Part shown: piece after piece, positions 41,418 through 50,445 of the stretch
Layout: each line of letters begins with the position of its first letter
Numbering within the stretch: position 1 is the first letter of the stretch
Translations under genes and position numbers: made by a program
Notes under the pieces: generated by a model
What the model saw: only the letters and a program-made list of their open reading frames with translations
Databases searched by the model: none
Told to the model about the DNA's origin: nothing
Source of the DNA: Citrobacter sp. Cu233
GTDB lineage: Bacteria; Pseudomonadota; Gammaproteobacteria; Enterobacterales; Enterobacteriaceae
Length of the DNA: 64,000 nt
Assembly: GCF_030332225.1 (NCBI RefSeq)
Contig: NZ_JAOWIF010000041.1
Coordinates: 1-64,000 of the forward strand
Direction of reading: 5' to 3'

Positions 41418-41975
41418 ATGAAAATAATAGAACTGTGCGCGTTTTTGCTATTCAGTATCCTGTTGGTCGGATGCACAACGTCCAGGCCACCATTAATGGA
41501 CGATCCTGCTGCGGTGGCAGAGGATTACCGAATTGGGGCGGGGGATACTGTCAATATCGTTGTTTACGGGGAACCCGAGATGACGATGAAATTTATTGTG
41601 GATAAGAGTGGAACAATAAACTTCCCTTATATCGGCGTGCTGGGTTTAAAAGATAAAACACCAGAACAGGTGAATATTGAATTAACTCAACGCTTGCGCA
41701 ATGGGTATATGGTTAATCCCATGGTGACAGTGAGTATTGCCGAGTTCCGTAAATTCTACGTGTCAGGGGAAGTGAAAAGCCCGAATGGATTCGCCTGGGA
41801 GCCGGGACTTACCGTAGAGAAAGCGATTGCTCAGGCGGGTGGATTTACTGACCGTGCAGATCGCAAAGATATCAACATTCGCCTCTCCGGTAGCAATCAG
41901 CTACTTGAGAATGTTGATTTAACGCACTCTGTTCGTCCTGGGGATGTCGTGATTATTGGCATGGGGTTCTTCTAA
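41418..41975 (+). CDS. Short Wza-like polysaccharide export (OPX) lipoprotein
   Basis: A 185-residue lipoprotein with lipobox LLVGC (lipidated Cys19). The Poly_export domain (about 33-110, YRIGAGDTVNIVVYGEPEM) is followed by one SLBB domain (about 112-180, FYVSGEVKSPNGFAWEPG). E. coli Wza has about 380 residues with further SLBB domains and a C-terminal amphipathic helix that makes the outer-membrane pore; both are missing here. It therefore cannot cross the outer membrane as Wza does and probably relies on the barrel protein encoded just upstream. One base separates the genes. Confidence 0.92.
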   Translation: MKIIELCAFLLFSILLVGCTTSRPPLMDDPAAVAEDYRIGAGDTVNIVVYGEPEMTMKFIVDKSGTINFPYIGVLGLKDKTPEQVNIELTQRLRNGYMVNPMVTVSIAEFRKFYVSGEVKSPNGFAWEPGLTVEKAIAQAGGFTDRADRKDINIRLSGSNQLLENVDLTHSVRPGDVVIIGMGFF

Positions 41976-41977
41976 CG

Positions 41978-44095
41978 ATGAAACTATCTATAGTGGAAAA
42001 CGGCAAGCAACGAGAAAACTCCGTCGATTTCTCCCGCTTTGCCAAAGAACTGAAAAAGAACGCCTGGAAAATCGCGCTGGCCGGTATTATTGCCGGGGTT
42101 GTCGCATATCCATTAATCAGCATGATGTCATCCAGGTATGTTTCGACTGCCACGGTGTTGATTAAGGCTCAGGCTGATAATGTGTCGCCCTTTCCCCAGG
42201 TTGATGGTTTTGATTCAACGCGTAGTGGTTACTACGAAACACAGTATGCATTGATGCAGTCTCGCATTATCCTCGAGCAGGCGGTCCGCGATCTGAAGCT
42301 GGATGAAAACCCGGATTTTACCGGGGTGAAGCCCGGCTCTGGCAGTGAAGATCAGCAGCTGAGGGTTGATCAGGCGCTGAAAACATTGTCGAAAGACCTG
42401 AAGGTCATCGGTATCCGTACCACTAATCTGGCCTCTATTTCTTATGAATCGTCCTCGCCTCAACTTTCAGCTGAGATAGCCAATGGCGTCGCTCAGGCTT
42501 TTATCAACTACACGGTAGAACAAAAGCGTCTGAACGCAGAGCAGGCTCGCAATCTCAACTTTGAAAAAATGGAAGAGATTCAGAAATCGATAGCGAAACA
42601 AAAAGAGGAAATGGATAGCTACCTGAAAAACTCTGGGCTGCTGACCTTCCGTGGTATTGATGGTTTTGAAACAGAGCAGTTAAGCATTGTGACCAACCGT
42701 CTTGCCGATGCGACCCAACGGCGTGTCGCCGCGGAGTCTGTTTACAATGAAGTCAATAGCCGAGGGAAATCTTCAGGCGATATCATTTCTCTGCCATCAG
42801 TTTCTGACCATGCGCAGATTCAGGATTTACGCATTGCGCTGATCCAGGCGCAGCGTACGTTGTCGGAACTGCGCAAAGTGTATGGGCCTAAAAGTGCCAA
42901 TATTTTAAAAGCAGAAGCCGATGTGCAATCAATCCAAAATCAAACGGGTCGGGTACTGGGTGAGCTAAAACTTGGCTTACGTCAGCAGTATTTGGCTGCG
43001 CTGGCCGACGAAAAGAATTACCAGCAGCAGGTTGCTGAGCAAAAAGAGATCTTCCAGAAGATGGCATCAAAACGGGATGCCTATAACAGCCAAAAATTGG
43101 CGTTAGATAAAATGGAAGATCTGTATAAAACGCTTTATCAGCGGACTCAGGAATTGTCGCTGTCCGGGGTTAATGCGGATGCGGTGCTGTATGATCCAGC
43201 CGTTCCTCCGTTAAAGCCGTCTAAGCCGAATAAATCGCTGCTGCTCGTGATGGTGGTGATGCTGGTTGTGGTATTCAGCATCATGTATTTCATCGTCAAA
43301 GCGGCAATGGATAATTCAATAAGCTCCCTGAGCCGTCTGAAGAAACGTCTCAATGTCGAGCCATTGGGCGAAATTCGTCGATTTACCGGTACTTCGGGAC
43401 GTGCACAGGTGCGGGATATGATACTGAAGAACCCGCTGAATGCCGATATCATCCACGGTATTCGCACCCGAATTATGCTGGATAACCGGCCGCTGCAGAC
43501 GGTCGCTATTGCTTCGGCGGAGCAGGGGGAAGGGCGCTCCCTGTTGGCGAATCTGTTGGCCAGCTCATTCAGCTTTGATCAGAAAACGTTGCTTATTGAT
43601 GCAGATTTCTTCAATACCAACGGCCTGTCTTCTGAACTGGCATCGGCGACTTCTGCTGGTGTGGCGGAGCTGTTGCGGGGTGAGGCTCCGCTTGAAAAGG
43701 CACGGGTTAAGATCGCTGAAAATCTTGATTTTATCCCCCACGGTAAGACGACCATTTCCTCTTTACTGATGCTGTCGTCAGAGCACGTTGAACCCGTGAT
43801 GCGCGAACTGAAGTCGCAGTATCAACGCATTATTATTGACGTTGCTGCGGTCAATCAAAGTCAGGATATCCAACTGATCAAACGCGCTGTTGATGGGGTT
43901 ATCTTTATCGTGAAAGCCGGGACCGGTTCTGCGGAGAATATCGCCAGCGCACTGGATAAGATTGAGGATAATCAGGGCGTGGTGATTGGCGCCGTGTTGA
44001 ATGCGGTCGAGGAAAAAAACCTTGAAACGCAGGAAGGGTTGCGCTCATTGAACTTCAATACTGACCAACTGATGACTACGCCAGGTCGTGTATGA
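41978..44095 (+). CDS. Wzc-like polysaccharide co-polymerase with degenerate BY-kinase domain
   Basis: A 705-residue inner-membrane protein with Wzz-type membrane helices near 31-50 and 416-436, a long periplasmic part with coiled coils (about 185-240 and 290-400) and a cytoplasmic BY-kinase-like domain (about 470-690). The Walker A motif reads EQGEGRSLLANLLA with Arg520 where the catalytic Lys is expected; Walker A' LLIDADF (538-544) is kept. The C-terminus (NTDQLMTTPGRV) has no Tyr cluster, and the locus has no Wzb-type phosphatase. It probably controls chain length without a phosphorylation cycle. It overlaps the flippase gene as ATGA. Confidence 0.93.
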   Translation: MKLSIVENGKQRENSVDFSRFAKELKKNAWKIALAGIIAGVVAYPLISMMSSRYVSTATVLIKAQADNVSPFPQVDGFDSTRSGYYETQYALMQSRIILEQAVRDLKLDENPDFTGVKPGSGSEDQQLRVDQALKTLSKDLKVIGIRTTNLASISYESSSPQLSAEIANGVAQAFINYTVEQKRLNAEQARNLNFEKMEEIQKSIAKQKEEMDSYLKNSGLLTFRGIDGFETEQLSIVTNRLADATQRRVAAESVYNEVNSRGKSSGDIISLPSVSDHAQIQDLRIALIQAQRTLSELRKVYGPKSANILKAEADVQSIQNQTGRVLGELKLGLRQQYLAALADEKNYQQQVAEQKEIFQKMASKRDAYNSQKLALDKMEDLYKTLYQRTQELSLSGVNADAVLYDPAVPPLKPSKPNKSLLLVMVVMLVVVFSIMYFIVKAAMDNSISSLSRLKKRLNVEPLGEIRRFTGTSGRAQVRDMILKNPLNADIIHGIRTRIMLDNRPLQTVAIASAEQGEGRSLLANLLASSFSFDQKTLLIDADFFNTNGLSSELASATSAGVAELLRGEAPLEKARVKIAENLDFIPHGKTTISSLLMLSSEHVEPVMRELKSQYQRIIIDVAAVNQSQDIQLIKRAVDGVIFIVKAGTGSAENIASALDKIEDNQGVVIGAVLNAVEEKNLETQEGLRSLNFNTDQLMTTPGRV

Positions 44096-45303
44096 GCTTA
44101 CTGAAGAGCGCTTCTACGATAGCCAGTTCATCAGTCGTTTCGCAGCTGATTGGTGCGCTGTCTATCTGGTTGATCTCACATAAGTACGATATGGCAGAGG
44201 TTGGGCTGTATGCGCTCAATTACAGTATCGCGGTGGTGGGGGCACAGGTATGTACCTTTGCCTCCCAGCTTTTGATTCCCAAACAGCAGGATGACGAGCT
44301 GGCGCAAAATGTGGTGTTCTGTTTGCTGCAAAGCGCGCTCATTGCATTACCGTATGCCGTCCTGACCGCGTGGTTGTTTCACCAGAACATACTGTTTCTC
44401 TATTTGCTGACGCTTTCAACGGCGTGGGCGTTAATATCGGAAAACTTATCGCTGCGGACAGCCAACTTTTATTTTCTGATTTTTCAGCGTATTTCGGTCT
44501 CTGTGGTGGTGGTGCTCTCGGTACTGCTCACGCACCAGGTACAGACATTTTACTGGTCGTGGGCCTGCGCCATGATACTGCTGACCACCAGCTGTATTTT
44601 ACATTCGTTTGATATTCGCTCGGTGACGTCGCAGCATTTGCGTCCGGCAAGTAATTTGCGATTTTTTAAACAGAATATTCATCACATCACTAAAGTCGGT
44701 AGTGCTGAGGTGCTGGCAATGGCGAGCAGTAACTTGCCTATTATGCTGATTAACTTCTGGTTTTCGGCGCTGACGGCGGGGTATTTTTCCGTTGTAAGCC
44801 GGTTCTGTCTGGCGCCGGTAGTGATTATCGGCAACGCGGTACGCAATACCATTTTTTCTAAATGGTCCATCGACTTCAGAAATAACACCTTCAATTATCA
44901 GGAGTATACGAAGGTACGTATGCTGCTGTTAGTGCTGGGGGGGGGCTGTACCTTAGGCGTCTTTATTTTCTATCCCATTGTGATGCGGCTGGGTTTTAGC
45001 GAAGACTGGATTAACTCCATTGAGACGTCGCGCTACATGTTGCCCTATTTGTTCCCGGCACTGGCGATAAGTCCTTTAACGGTGATTGAGCTTATTTTTG
45101 GCTCGCACCGCTATTTTCTGCGTATCCAACTTGAACAGTTGGCGATTGTGCTACTGGCGTTTGTGGTCGTTCCCTATTTTTACCATGATTATGCGGCGTC
45201 AGTAATATTGTTCTCTTCACTGACATTTATTCGCTATGCGTTCATTTACCTGAAAATGAACAAGCGGGCCAATCTCCTGAAAAACAAGCCGGTGATGCCA
45301 TGA
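44092..45303 (+). CDS. Wzx-type lipid-linked repeat-unit flippase
   Basis: A 403-residue very hydrophobic protein with about 12 membrane segments of the polysaccharide-transporter (MOP/RfbX) type, opening with TIASSSVVSQLIGALSIWL. It should move the undecaprenyl-linked repeat unit across the inner membrane. Start and stop overlap the genes on both sides as ATGA, so translation is coupled. Substrate specificity cannot be read from the sequence. Confidence 0.88.
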   Translation: MSLLKSASTIASSSVVSQLIGALSIWLISHKYDMAEVGLYALNYSIAVVGAQVCTFASQLLIPKQQDDELAQNVVFCLLQSALIALPYAVLTAWLFHQNILFLYLLTLSTAWALISENLSLRTANFYFLIFQRISVSVVVVLSVLLTHQVQTFYWSWACAMILLTTSCILHSFDIRSVTSQHLRPASNLRFFKQNIHHITKVGSAEVLAMASSNLPIMLINFWFSALTAGYFSVVSRFCLAPVVIIGNAVRNTIFSKWSIDFRNNTFNYQEYTKVRMLLLVLGGGCTLGVFIFYPIVMRLGFSEDWINSIETSRYMLPYLFPALAISPLTVIELIFGSHRYFLRIQLEQLAIVLLAFVVVPYFYHDYAASVILFSSLTFIRYAFIYLKMNKRANLLKNKPVMP

Positions 45304-46685
45304 CACTGAATACCGGAAATTATTTACAGGTCTACACATTTATAACGCTGATCCTGTGTGGTCTGGTGCAGTATTTTACCGGCCTGCAATCCGTGTTGTG
45401 GCTCCCGTTTTTCCTGACATTACTGATGGTGGGATTACTGGTGATGCAGACGCGAGACGGGGCGCTACGTCTGGATGCACAGGAAACCATTATCCTTGCG
45501 CTGTATTTTTCCTTTCTGGTACTGGCGGGAACATCGACCCTGATTCAGGGCGGGGTAACCGTTGCAATTGTGGCCTTCAAAAACGAAATCGCGTTATCGT
45601 TGGTGATGGTGTGTTTGCTGTTGGGTTTTTGCCGGGAATCGCAGATATATCGAGCGACACGCTATCTGTACTGGGTGTTCTACGCGCAAATCCCGGTGAT
45701 GATTTATCAGGTTTTGCTGGTTGTTCCTCAGCGTGTGGCTGTGCGCGGGGAAGATGAAAAATGGGACTCCGTGGTAGGGACATTCGGCGGAGACCCAATG
45801 GGTGGCGGCAATACGGCGGCGATGGGGTTATTTTGCCTGTTAATTATGTTGCTGAAACTCTCTGAATATAAGCACGGGCTTACGACGTTTAAATCCGCAG
45901 CGCTGCATATCATCCTTGGAATAGGGTTATGCATCATTGGTGAGGTTAAGTTTGTCATCCTGCTGTCACCGATATTTCTGGCATGGGTGTGGATATCGCC
46001 GAGCTATGTTAAAGATGTCAGTAAGGTAAATCTGAAGACGTTATTTGTCATTGTGGCAGGAATGCTGGTGCTCATCGGCCTGTCGATTATGATACTGGCC
46101 TGGTACTACGCTTCCGCTTTTGGCAGCGATCCGACGAAAGGCTCATTAAGCATTTTTATTGATTCATTGAGCTATATCTTTGATCCGAACTACATCATGT
46201 CGACCGGAGAGTTGGGGCGTTTCACAACGTTTCTGTTCTGGTTAAAAAATAACGATCTATGGGGACTGTCGGGCACATTATTTGGCTATGGGCTTAATGC
46301 CACAAACAGTGGTAGTACGGTCTCCCCTGGATTTTTGAACATTATCTATAACCTGATTTTAGACTCGACGGCTCTGAGTATGCTGCTGTGGGAAGTTGGC
46401 ATTATTGGCACGCTGCTGTTTATTGGCTTGTTTGTTTATGTTCTGAAAGTATGCCAGCCAAAACCAGTATTGATGCTTGAGCAGTTGGATAAACAGGATC
46501 TGCAGTTACTGAGCTTTGCGCCAGCATTTAATGCTTTCGCTATCAGTTGTTTAATCAGCTTGCCTTACAGCCAGATATTGATGATTACGCCGATGTTACA
46601 GTTCCTGTTCTATTTATCGCTGGGGGCGAGCTTAGTGATTCGTCGAACCGTACTTCGCAGTGCAGGGGGATGGTATGGACAATAA
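45300..46685 (+). CDS. Wzy-type polysaccharide polymerase
   Basis: A 461-residue membrane protein with about ten to twelve hydrophobic segments and one large outer loop (about 305-350, with many Gly, Asn and Ser), the usual Wzy/O-antigen ligase form. It lacks strong sequence motifs, as is normal for Wzy. Placed directly after the flippase and before the glycosyltransferases, it is the only polymerase candidate in the locus. The stop lies inside the next gene. Confidence 0.82.
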   Translation: MTLNTGNYLQVYTFITLILCGLVQYFTGLQSVLWLPFFLTLLMVGLLVMQTRDGALRLDAQETIILALYFSFLVLAGTSTLIQGGVTVAIVAFKNEIALSLVMVCLLLGFCRESQIYRATRYLYWVFYAQIPVMIYQVLLVVPQRVAVRGEDEKWDSVVGTFGGDPMGGGNTAAMGLFCLLIMLLKLSEYKHGLTTFKSAALHIILGIGLCIIGEVKFVILLSPIFLAWVWISPSYVKDVSKVNLKTLFVIVAGMLVLIGLSIMILAWYYASAFGSDPTKGSLSIFIDSLSYIFDPNYIMSTGELGRFTTFLFWLKNNDLWGLSGTLFGYGLNATNSGSTVSPGFLNIIYNLILDSTALSMLLWEVGIIGTLLFIGLFVYVLKVCQPKPVLMLEQLDKQDLQLLSFAPAFNAFAISCLISLPYSQILMITPMLQFLFYLSLGASLVIRRTVLRSAGGWYGQ

Positions 46686-47664
46686 GCCATTTATTTCAGT
46701 GAGTATTAAGACGCTCAACGAATCTAAAGGTATTGAGAAAACGATCGACAGCATTCGGCGTCAGTTGGTCGGGTATCCGCATAAAATTATTGTGGCTGAC
46801 AGTCTGTCGACTGATAACACCCAGCAGTTGGCAGTCAATAAAGGCGTCACGGTAGTGTCACTCACCGATCCGGGCGATCGCTGTTGTGGGGTGGGCCATC
46901 AGTTGGGTTATCTGTACAGCGAAGGGGAATATTTATTACTGATGGATGGAGATATGGATCTGGAAGATGGCTTCATTGACCAGGCTGTTGCTTTTTTGCA
47001 GGCGGAACCGGACTATGCCGGGGTGGCCGGTACTGTCGAAATGGATGATGCCGTTAACTATGAATTTAAGTCTCGTAAGCAGCGGATCAATAAAATCTAT
47101 CCTCTTGGCGATAGCGATCATCTGGGGGGCGGCGGACTGTATCGTCGGTCGGCAATTGAAAAAATTGGTTATCTGACCAACCGAAATTTGCACGCTTATG
47201 AAGAGGCTGAGCTGGGGCTGCGTTTAATCGAAGCGGGCTATAAACTGCGGCGTCTGGATATTCCTTACTTCAGCCATACGTCACATACGCTGCCGACGTT
47301 TAAGATGCTGGCGCGCCGCTGGACCAGCGGTTATTACCAGGCTCCAGGTGAGCTTTTGCGTTGTAGTTGGGGGAAACCCTGGTTTTCCCAGTCATTTAAC
47401 ATCGTGAAGAATGAGGCGGTATTTGCGCTATACCTTATTCTCTTATTTGTTGCGCTGCTCACCTTTAATATCAATGTGTTTGCCGTTGCGCTTTTACCAT
47501 TACTGGCATTTGCCTTGTTGAAGATTGTGCAAAATCGCTCGTTAAGCGATGGGTTGCAAAGCGTTATTAATTTAATCGTACGCTCAGCGGGGCTGATCAA
47601 AGGTATTTTTTATCCGGTACGCGATCCGCTGACTCCGCCCAACAGTAAAATCATTCATGAATAA
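46675..47664 (+). CDS. GT2-family glycosyltransferase
   Basis: A 329-residue GT-A glycosyltransferase. The N-terminal UDP-sugar fold begins ISVSIKTLNESKGIEKTID; the metal-binding acidic motif is LLMDGDMDLEDG, and GGGGLYRRSAIE plus EEAELGLRL (acceptor/catalytic Glu) follow. Hydrophobic segments near the C-terminus anchor it at the membrane. The ATG at 46675 follows AGGGGG and overlaps the polymerase gene by 11 bases. Confidence 0.9.
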   Translation: MDNKPFISVSIKTLNESKGIEKTIDSIRRQLVGYPHKIIVADSLSTDNTQQLAVNKGVTVVSLTDPGDRCCGVGHQLGYLYSEGEYLLLMDGDMDLEDGFIDQAVAFLQAEPDYAGVAGTVEMDDAVNYEFKSRKQRINKIYPLGDSDHLGGGGLYRRSAIEKIGYLTNRNLHAYEEAELGLRLIEAGYKLRRLDIPYFSHTSHTLPTFKMLARRWTSGYYQAPGELLRCSWGKPWFSQSFNIVKNEAVFALYLILLFVALLTFNINVFAVALLPLLAFALLKIVQNRSLSDGLQSVINLIVRSAGLIKGIFYPVRDPLTPPNSKIIHE

Positions 47665-47678
47665 CCGGGACAAGCGCC

Positions 47679-48890
47679 ATGAAAGTATTATTAGTTAACA
47701 AGTTTTTTTTCATTAAAGGCGGCGCGGAAACGGTTTATTTTCAAGAACGCGACATGCTGAAACAGGCTGGTGTTCAGGTCATTGATTTTTCCATGCAGCA
47801 TGAGAAAAATTTCCCCTCTGATTATGCTGATTATTTCGTCAGCAATGTTGATTACCATAAAGAGAGTAATCTGTTGGGGGGCATCAAAACTGCGGTTAAC
47901 TTTATTCATAACACCCAGGCCTGCAAAAAAATGCTGGCGCTTTTACAAAAAGAACGCCCTGATATCGTTCACTTTCATAATATTTACCATCAGTTGACGC
48001 CAGCGTTAATTAAAGTGGCGCGTAATTTTGGCTGCAAAACGGTGCTGACGGCGCACGACTATAAGATTGTCTGTCCTGCATACTCCATGTTACGTGATGG
48101 GAAGGTGTGTGATGCCTGTATCACCGGTACCGTTTTCAATGCCTTCCGCTATCGTTGTCAGGAAGGCTCTGCCTCTAAAAGCTTGCTGCTCTCGTTAGAA
48201 GCGACCTGGCAATACATTGCCCAAAATTATCAGGCTCTGGATGTGATTGTTTCACCCAGCCTCTTTCTACGCGGCGTGTTACTCCGAACGTTGCCGAAAT
48301 CGCGAATCGATGTGATCGTCAATGGTGTTGATGATAGCCAGCCCATCGATGAGGTCGTCGATGACGGTTATATACTGTACTTCGGCCGCCTGAGCCGTGA
48401 AAAGGGGGTGGCAACGTTGCTGGCCGCTCATCAGAAAATGCGTAACCCGGCTCCACTGAAAATAGTGGGGCACGGTCCGTTGCATGACGAGTTAGTGGCG
48501 AAATACCCGGAAGCGGAGTTTCTGGGTTATGTACAACAAGGTGATGCTCTCAATACGCTCATTAAGCATGCCCGAGTGGTGATCCTCCCCTCTGAATGTT
48601 ATGAAAACTGCTCAATGGCGGTGCTAGAGGCGATGTCTTTCGCGAAACCGGTGATCGGGGCGCGTATTGGCGGGATCCCCGAACAAATACGCGACGGTAT
48701 TGAAGGGATTTTATTTGAGCCGGGTAATGCGCAGGAACTGGCGAAGGCGATGGATACTCTGGTTGATGACCCGGATAAAGCACGCGTCATGGGCTTACGG
48801 GGTCGTGCGCGCCTGAGTGAAAAATATGCGCTTAGCAAACATATGGATACCTTACAGGCGCTATATAAAGAACTTCTGAGCAGGCCATAG
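47679..48890 (+). CDS. GT4-family glycosyltransferase (first)
   Basis: A 403-residue GT-B retaining glycosyltransferase. N-terminal loop FFIKGGAETVYFQ (about 9-21) and the C-terminal nucleotide-sugar site with the EX7E motif (E-NCSMAVL-E) and GARIGGIPE are typical. It adds one sugar to the lipid-linked unit on the cytoplasmic side. It lies 14 bases after the GT2 gene and one base before the next GT4. Confidence 0.92.
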   Translation: MKVLLVNKFFFIKGGAETVYFQERDMLKQAGVQVIDFSMQHEKNFPSDYADYFVSNVDYHKESNLLGGIKTAVNFIHNTQACKKMLALLQKERPDIVHFHNIYHQLTPALIKVARNFGCKTVLTAHDYKIVCPAYSMLRDGKVCDACITGTVFNAFRYRCQEGSASKSLLLSLEATWQYIAQNYQALDVIVSPSLFLRGVLLRTLPKSRIDVIVNGVDDSQPIDEVVDDGYILYFGRLSREKGVATLLAAHQKMRNPAPLKIVGHGPLHDELVAKYPEAEFLGYVQQGDALNTLIKHARVVILPSECYENCSMAVLEAMSFAKPVIGARIGGIPEQIRDGIEGILFEPGNAQELAKAMDTLVDDPDKARVMGLRGRARLSEKYALSKHMDTLQALYKELLSRP

Positions 48891-48891
48891 A

Positions 48892-50004
48892 ATGAGTAAA
48901 AAAATAACGGTTTTTGGTACCCGCGGTATTCCGGACGTATTGGGCGGTGTGGAAACCCACTGCCAGAATCTTTATCCGGCGATTAAACAACAGTTTGACG
49001 TTGATATTTGTGTTATCGCCCGCTCGCCGTATGTTAGCTACAAACGATCTTCTTATAAGAAAGTTGAGACCTATGCGCTGTGGGCACCCAAAAAACGGTC
49101 ACTGGAAGCGATTGTGCATTCCGTTTTAGCGGCGTTTAGAACCTGTGTCGACCGTTCTGATATTGTGCATGTCCATGCTATAGGGCCGGGTTTGGTGATC
49201 CCATTATTACGCGTGTTAGGTAAGAAGGTGGTTTTTACCCACCACGGGCCTGATTACGATCGTCAAAAATGGGGATTTGTCGCCAAAAAAATATTGCTGC
49301 TGGGCGAACGCTGGGCGGTGAGATATGCCAATGAGGTGATAGTGATTTCTGAGGTCATTAACCAACTGATTCAGAAAAAACATGCTCGCTATGATGCGCA
49401 TTTGATTTTCAACGGCGTCAATAAGCCCCGTCCGTTGTCAGATCAAACCATTCATGCCACGCTTTCCCGCTTTGGACTCGAAGCGAAAAACTATTTCGTG
49501 GTGGTCGGACGGTTTGTGGAAGAAAAGGGGATGCATGATGCCATCTCCGCGTACAAACAAAGTGGTTTGCAACAGCCGCTAGTGCTCATTGGTGATGCAG
49601 ATCACCCAACAGAATACAGTATTCGACTCAAGCAACTTGCCGCTGATACCCCTGGCGTGGTGATGACCGGATTTTTAAGGGGAGATGAACTTCAGGCAGT
49701 GTTTTCGCAGGCCCGGCTGTTTGTTATGCCTTCTTACCATGAAGGACTACCGATTGCGCTTCTGGAGGCGATGTCGTATTCCCTCCCGGCGGTGGTGAGC
49801 GACATCCCCGCAAATTTGGAGGTGCAGTTGCCGTCTGAGGCCTATTTTCGGGTCGGCTCATTGTCCAGTCTTGCTGAGAAATTAACCGCCTGGGCCAGCG
49901 CAAATAGCGTGGACTATCGTGTATATTTGCAAAATTATGATTGGCAGGAAATTGCCAGAAAAACAGTCAATGTCTATCACTCAATTGATAAAGATATAGG
50001 TTAA
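48892..50004 (+). CDS. GT4-family glycosyltransferase (second)
   Basis: A 370-residue GT-B enzyme beginning KKITVFGTRGIPDVLGGVET, a form seen in many exopolysaccharide GT4 enzymes that use UDP-hexoses. The EX7E motif lies in YHEGLPIALLEAMSY and is followed by AVVSDIPANLE. With the initiating transferase, the GT2 and the other GT4 this gives at least four sugars per repeat unit if each acts once (inference). Confidence 0.92.
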   Translation: MSKKITVFGTRGIPDVLGGVETHCQNLYPAIKQQFDVDICVIARSPYVSYKRSSYKKVETYALWAPKKRSLEAIVHSVLAAFRTCVDRSDIVHVHAIGPGLVIPLLRVLGKKVVFTHHGPDYDRQKWGFVAKKILLLGERWAVRYANEVIVISEVINQLIQKKHARYDAHLIFNGVNKPRPLSDQTIHATLSRFGLEAKNYFVVVGRFVEEKGMHDAISAYKQSGLQQPLVLIGDADHPTEYSIRLKQLAADTPGVVMTGFLRGDELQAVFSQARLFVMPSYHEGLPIALLEAMSYSLPAVVSDIPANLEVQLPSEAYFRVGSLSSLAEKLTAWASANSVDYRVYLQNYDWQEIARKTVNVYHSIDKDIG

Positions 50005-50006
50005 TT

Positions 50007-50414
50007 TTGACCAGTCCTCAGAATCGCCCCCCCGTCATTGAACGATTTTATGCTCAGCTTGATGTGCATATATCGGAGGGACTGACTCCGGAACAAAAAG
50101 AGGGGATCGAGAAAGCGATCGTCGCCAGCACTCTGGCATCAAGACATCGGATCGATATTCGCAGAAGTTTTCCATTTTTCGGTAAACGCTTTTATCTGGT
50201 TTTTTTATTCGGCAGAGACTTACGTCAGCGGCATCGTCAGGAGTCGACCTTATCGACCATGTTGCTCACTTTTTTGCTGCTGCTAGGCACGCTGTTTGTC
50301 ACCTGCTGCGTATTACTGACGCTATACATGATCAAATCCGCATTGGGTATTGATGTATTCCAACATTTTCACGTTGGTATTTGGGACTGGTGGTTAAGCC
50401 TGAAAGACCGCTAG
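50007..50414 (+). CDS. Small membrane protein of unknown function (TTG start)
   Basis: A 135-residue protein with a charged cytoplasmic-like N-terminal part (1-80, opening PPVIERFYAQLDVH), one or two membrane helices (about 85-112) and a short aromatic tail (GIWDWWLSLKDR). No Met or GTG codon is available before the folded part, so TTG at 50007, seven bases after AGG, is the only start. I do not recognise a family. It lies within the operon, 2 bases after the GT4 gene, so a role in assembly or export of the polymer is likely. Confidence 0.72.
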   Translation: MTSPQNRPPVIERFYAQLDVHISEGLTPEQKEGIEKAIVASTLASRHRIDIRRSFPFFGKRFYLVFLFGRDLRQRHRQESTLSTMLLTFLLLLGTLFVTCCVLLTLYMIKSALGIDVFQHFHVGIWDWWLSLKDR

Positions 50415-50445
50415 TGTTAACAAACCTGTGGAAGGCGTCACTGCG

